Shown piece after piece: positions 51,725 to 54,700 of a stretch of 64,000 bases of DNA. Under the pieces are notes generated by a model. That model made no database searches, was not told the origin of the DNA, and saw nothing but the letters and a program-made list of their open reading frames with translations. The DNA is taken from the NCBI GenBank assembly GCA_963556195.1, contig OY744519.1:102902500-102966499 (forward strand). The letters run 5' to 3'. The DNA comes from Sepiola atlantica (Eukaryota > Mollusca > Cephalopoda > Sepiida > Sepiolidae). A program made the translations under genes and the position numbers. Positions within the stretch are counted from its first letter, which is position 1; the number at the start of each line of letters is the position of its first letter.

Positions 51725-54700
51725 ACTGATAAAAACTATTTATTGTGTCCAATTGGCAAAAATGTCTAACAACTTTATATATAAAAAGACAAAAAGGTAG
51801 GAGGGAAATACATACAAGGTCCAGGTTGACCAGTCATGGGGCGGCAAAATAGACAGTGATAGCCAGCATCAGCTGCCCGTTCTGCCTCCTCTTCATTCTT
51901 TAGACCATCACAACAGGCATGAAGCCACCTAAAAGAATAAGAAAAACAAACAGGAAATTTCAGATGAATTAAAATTATACATTATCAATTCTATATTTGA
52001 TTCAATGGTCAACAAATGATACATTCATAATAATAATCTTTAAAAATCTTTTAGATACCAGACAGCATAAAGAGTTTTCATCGATAATCAACAAATTTGA
52101 AAGAGTAAAACAATCAAATATATCTGTTAAATAGCAAGTCTACCCGGCATTGCCATGGGCCATAAAAAACAAAATTGAAGAGGTTAAAAAGTGTGTAACA
52201 TCTTTATATTAAAATTCCTATCTCCCTACCTAACTCAATCTGTCCCTCTCTCTCTTTTTCCCCCTTTTCCATAATTCCTCTACCCCCACCCTTCTTTCAC
52301 CTCCAACCGACTTGTCTCTTCTTTAATGTATTGAAAATAATAATAATCTAAGTCATTCACCTGAGTTTTCAGTTTAAAAGTTGTTTCTCATGGGCAACAC
52401 AAAGTTTCTTCCCCACCCACTTCCTGAAAAACATAGTGAAATCTATATTTGTTTTAATTTATTCTCGGGCAACAGCGAGTTTCTACCCCATCTTAACAAT
52501 ATAATGAAACCTATATTTATTTTAGTGTATTCTCAGGAAATGTTGAGTTTTTTTTGTCCTTCAAGCTTATACCACATTGAAAATGTACTACTGTATTATT
52601 GCACACACCTGCTCTATCTAGGATATTGAACACTGACTCATGAGCAACGCAGAGTACCTTTTCTGGTATACAATAGTATAATAAAATACAGTGAAAATCT
52701 TTCTCCTGGGCAATGAGGCGTTTAGAAACACCTACTCTATGTGGGATTGCTCTATCTAGGATATTGATGACTCCCAGGCAATGCCAAGTAAACATACCTG
52801 CTCTATCTATGATATTGAGCATTTTGGTTTAACTTATACCACTTACAAAATATAATACTGTATTATTACTATTATGGCTCCTGGGCCACACCGAGTTAAA
52901 AGACAGAAGTTCTTTCTCCCGGGCAACGCTGCGTTTAAACACCTGCTTTATCTAGGATGTTGAGCCCTTTTGGATTACTATGTACCACTTACCAAATGTA
53001 AAACTGTAATTTTACATTTATTGCTCACGTTTAGAACGCTACTGAAACAACCCAAATAAAATTAAGGATGCCTCCAGAGAACTACTAAAACCATCCTTTC
53101 CGAGTTTCTTGTCACCCCACGATACCTAGTCCGAAGAGAAGCTTAAGAAACTTTAAATCATTTTTAAAGAAAATGCTGAGCGGAAAGAATACATTGAAAT
53201 TACAGTGTTCTTCCCAAATTATGGCTGAAAAACTTGATCGAAATCTGCTTCATAGGCCCCATAAAGGGTGCAATTAGAGATTCGTGAACAATTCCATTAT
53301 CTTCCCCGGTTAAATTTACATAATACACTTAGATTTTATGGTAGATTCTCTAACCTTTTTTCTATAGGGCAAACACAAACATTGAGTTTTATATATATAA
53401 ATTTATGAGAAAATATATATGGATTTATCAGTAACTTGCTGTACCTATCCGTTGCCTGGGAGTTTTTTTTTTATTATTTTGTTCAATTTGTTCTGTATCT
53501 TTTTTTTTTGTTTTATTAGTAAAATTTTGAAAGATAAAGTTAAATATTCCGGTACAATTTGGTTATTAAATTACTTGAACCAAAATCATTATCAAGTAAT
53601 TTTGTTACGGTTAGGTTCTTTTAATGTCTATTTAGAAAATTATTAGATGTAAAAAGCTTAAAAACTTTCAATCTCTGATGATTTGCTAAGAATTTTCGAG
53701 CCAGTTTAAATGACTTTATGCAACAGTTTAAATGCTTCAAAATTCTTTTCTAACTTCGAAGGGTCAAAAAGTAATCTATTTTTTTACAACTATTAGCAAT
53801 TGCTGACCCATTTACGAAGAAACCAAAAGGCATTCTGATAGTTTTAATTTCGTTATTAAATTAGTTTTATTATATTTTTTTAAAGTTTGTTTTAGTACGT
53901 TACGCTATTGAATTTTTTTATTTTAATAATTGATTAATAGTAAATAAAAAATAATGTGCAAGTCACGTAGAGCGAATAAACACACCTGAGGATTGGTTAC
54001 ATAGTAAGAGATTATTTAGATACAATTGCAGATTTAATTGAGAAAAAAAAGAGAAACAAACGAGTCTTACCTATCACACTGAACACATTGAATGACCAAT
54101 TCTTCCTCCTTATAAGCCTTTTTGCATCCACAACATACAGTTCTGCTGGAACAAGGTCCACACAGAGTATAGTTGTTCTGCCACAGAGACAAAAAACCAG
54201 GAGTTGTGGCACCACAGTTGATACACCATACACACCTTAAAAAAAAATTTTTTTTTTAAAGATTAAAAGTCAAATTGAAGCCCTCATGTTAAAAGGACAT
54301 TACCAATAAATAAAACATATCCAACAATGTGTCACCAAATTCAGCTTACCATTTGCACTTCCATGGTCCTTTGGGTACCTGATCTAGTGGTGGGTCAAGA
54401 CAGTATATATGATAGCTGATATCACATTCATCACACAATAACAACCGGCCTTCATCATGAGGTTTGCCACAGCCCTCACACACTGTACAATCCAAACATC
54501 GCCAACCCTTCTGAAGAACCACCTTAGTAACCTGAAATGTAGACAATAATAGACTTTACAAAATCCATAGAAAAGAGGAAGTTTGTTCATCTGCTCTCTA
54601 AAGAAATGAATATGACCACAACAAAGTGTTTTCTACAAGGAATCTAAAAAATGTAGAAAAGTTGTTTACATTATATAAAATGGAGAACCAGAGGATGCAT

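Larger units (their letters stand above)
51929..54070 (-). other. Intron 5
   Basis: Mostly two family 3 repeat copies (52127-53395, 53425-53830); remaining parts are AT-rich. Confidence 0.85.
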
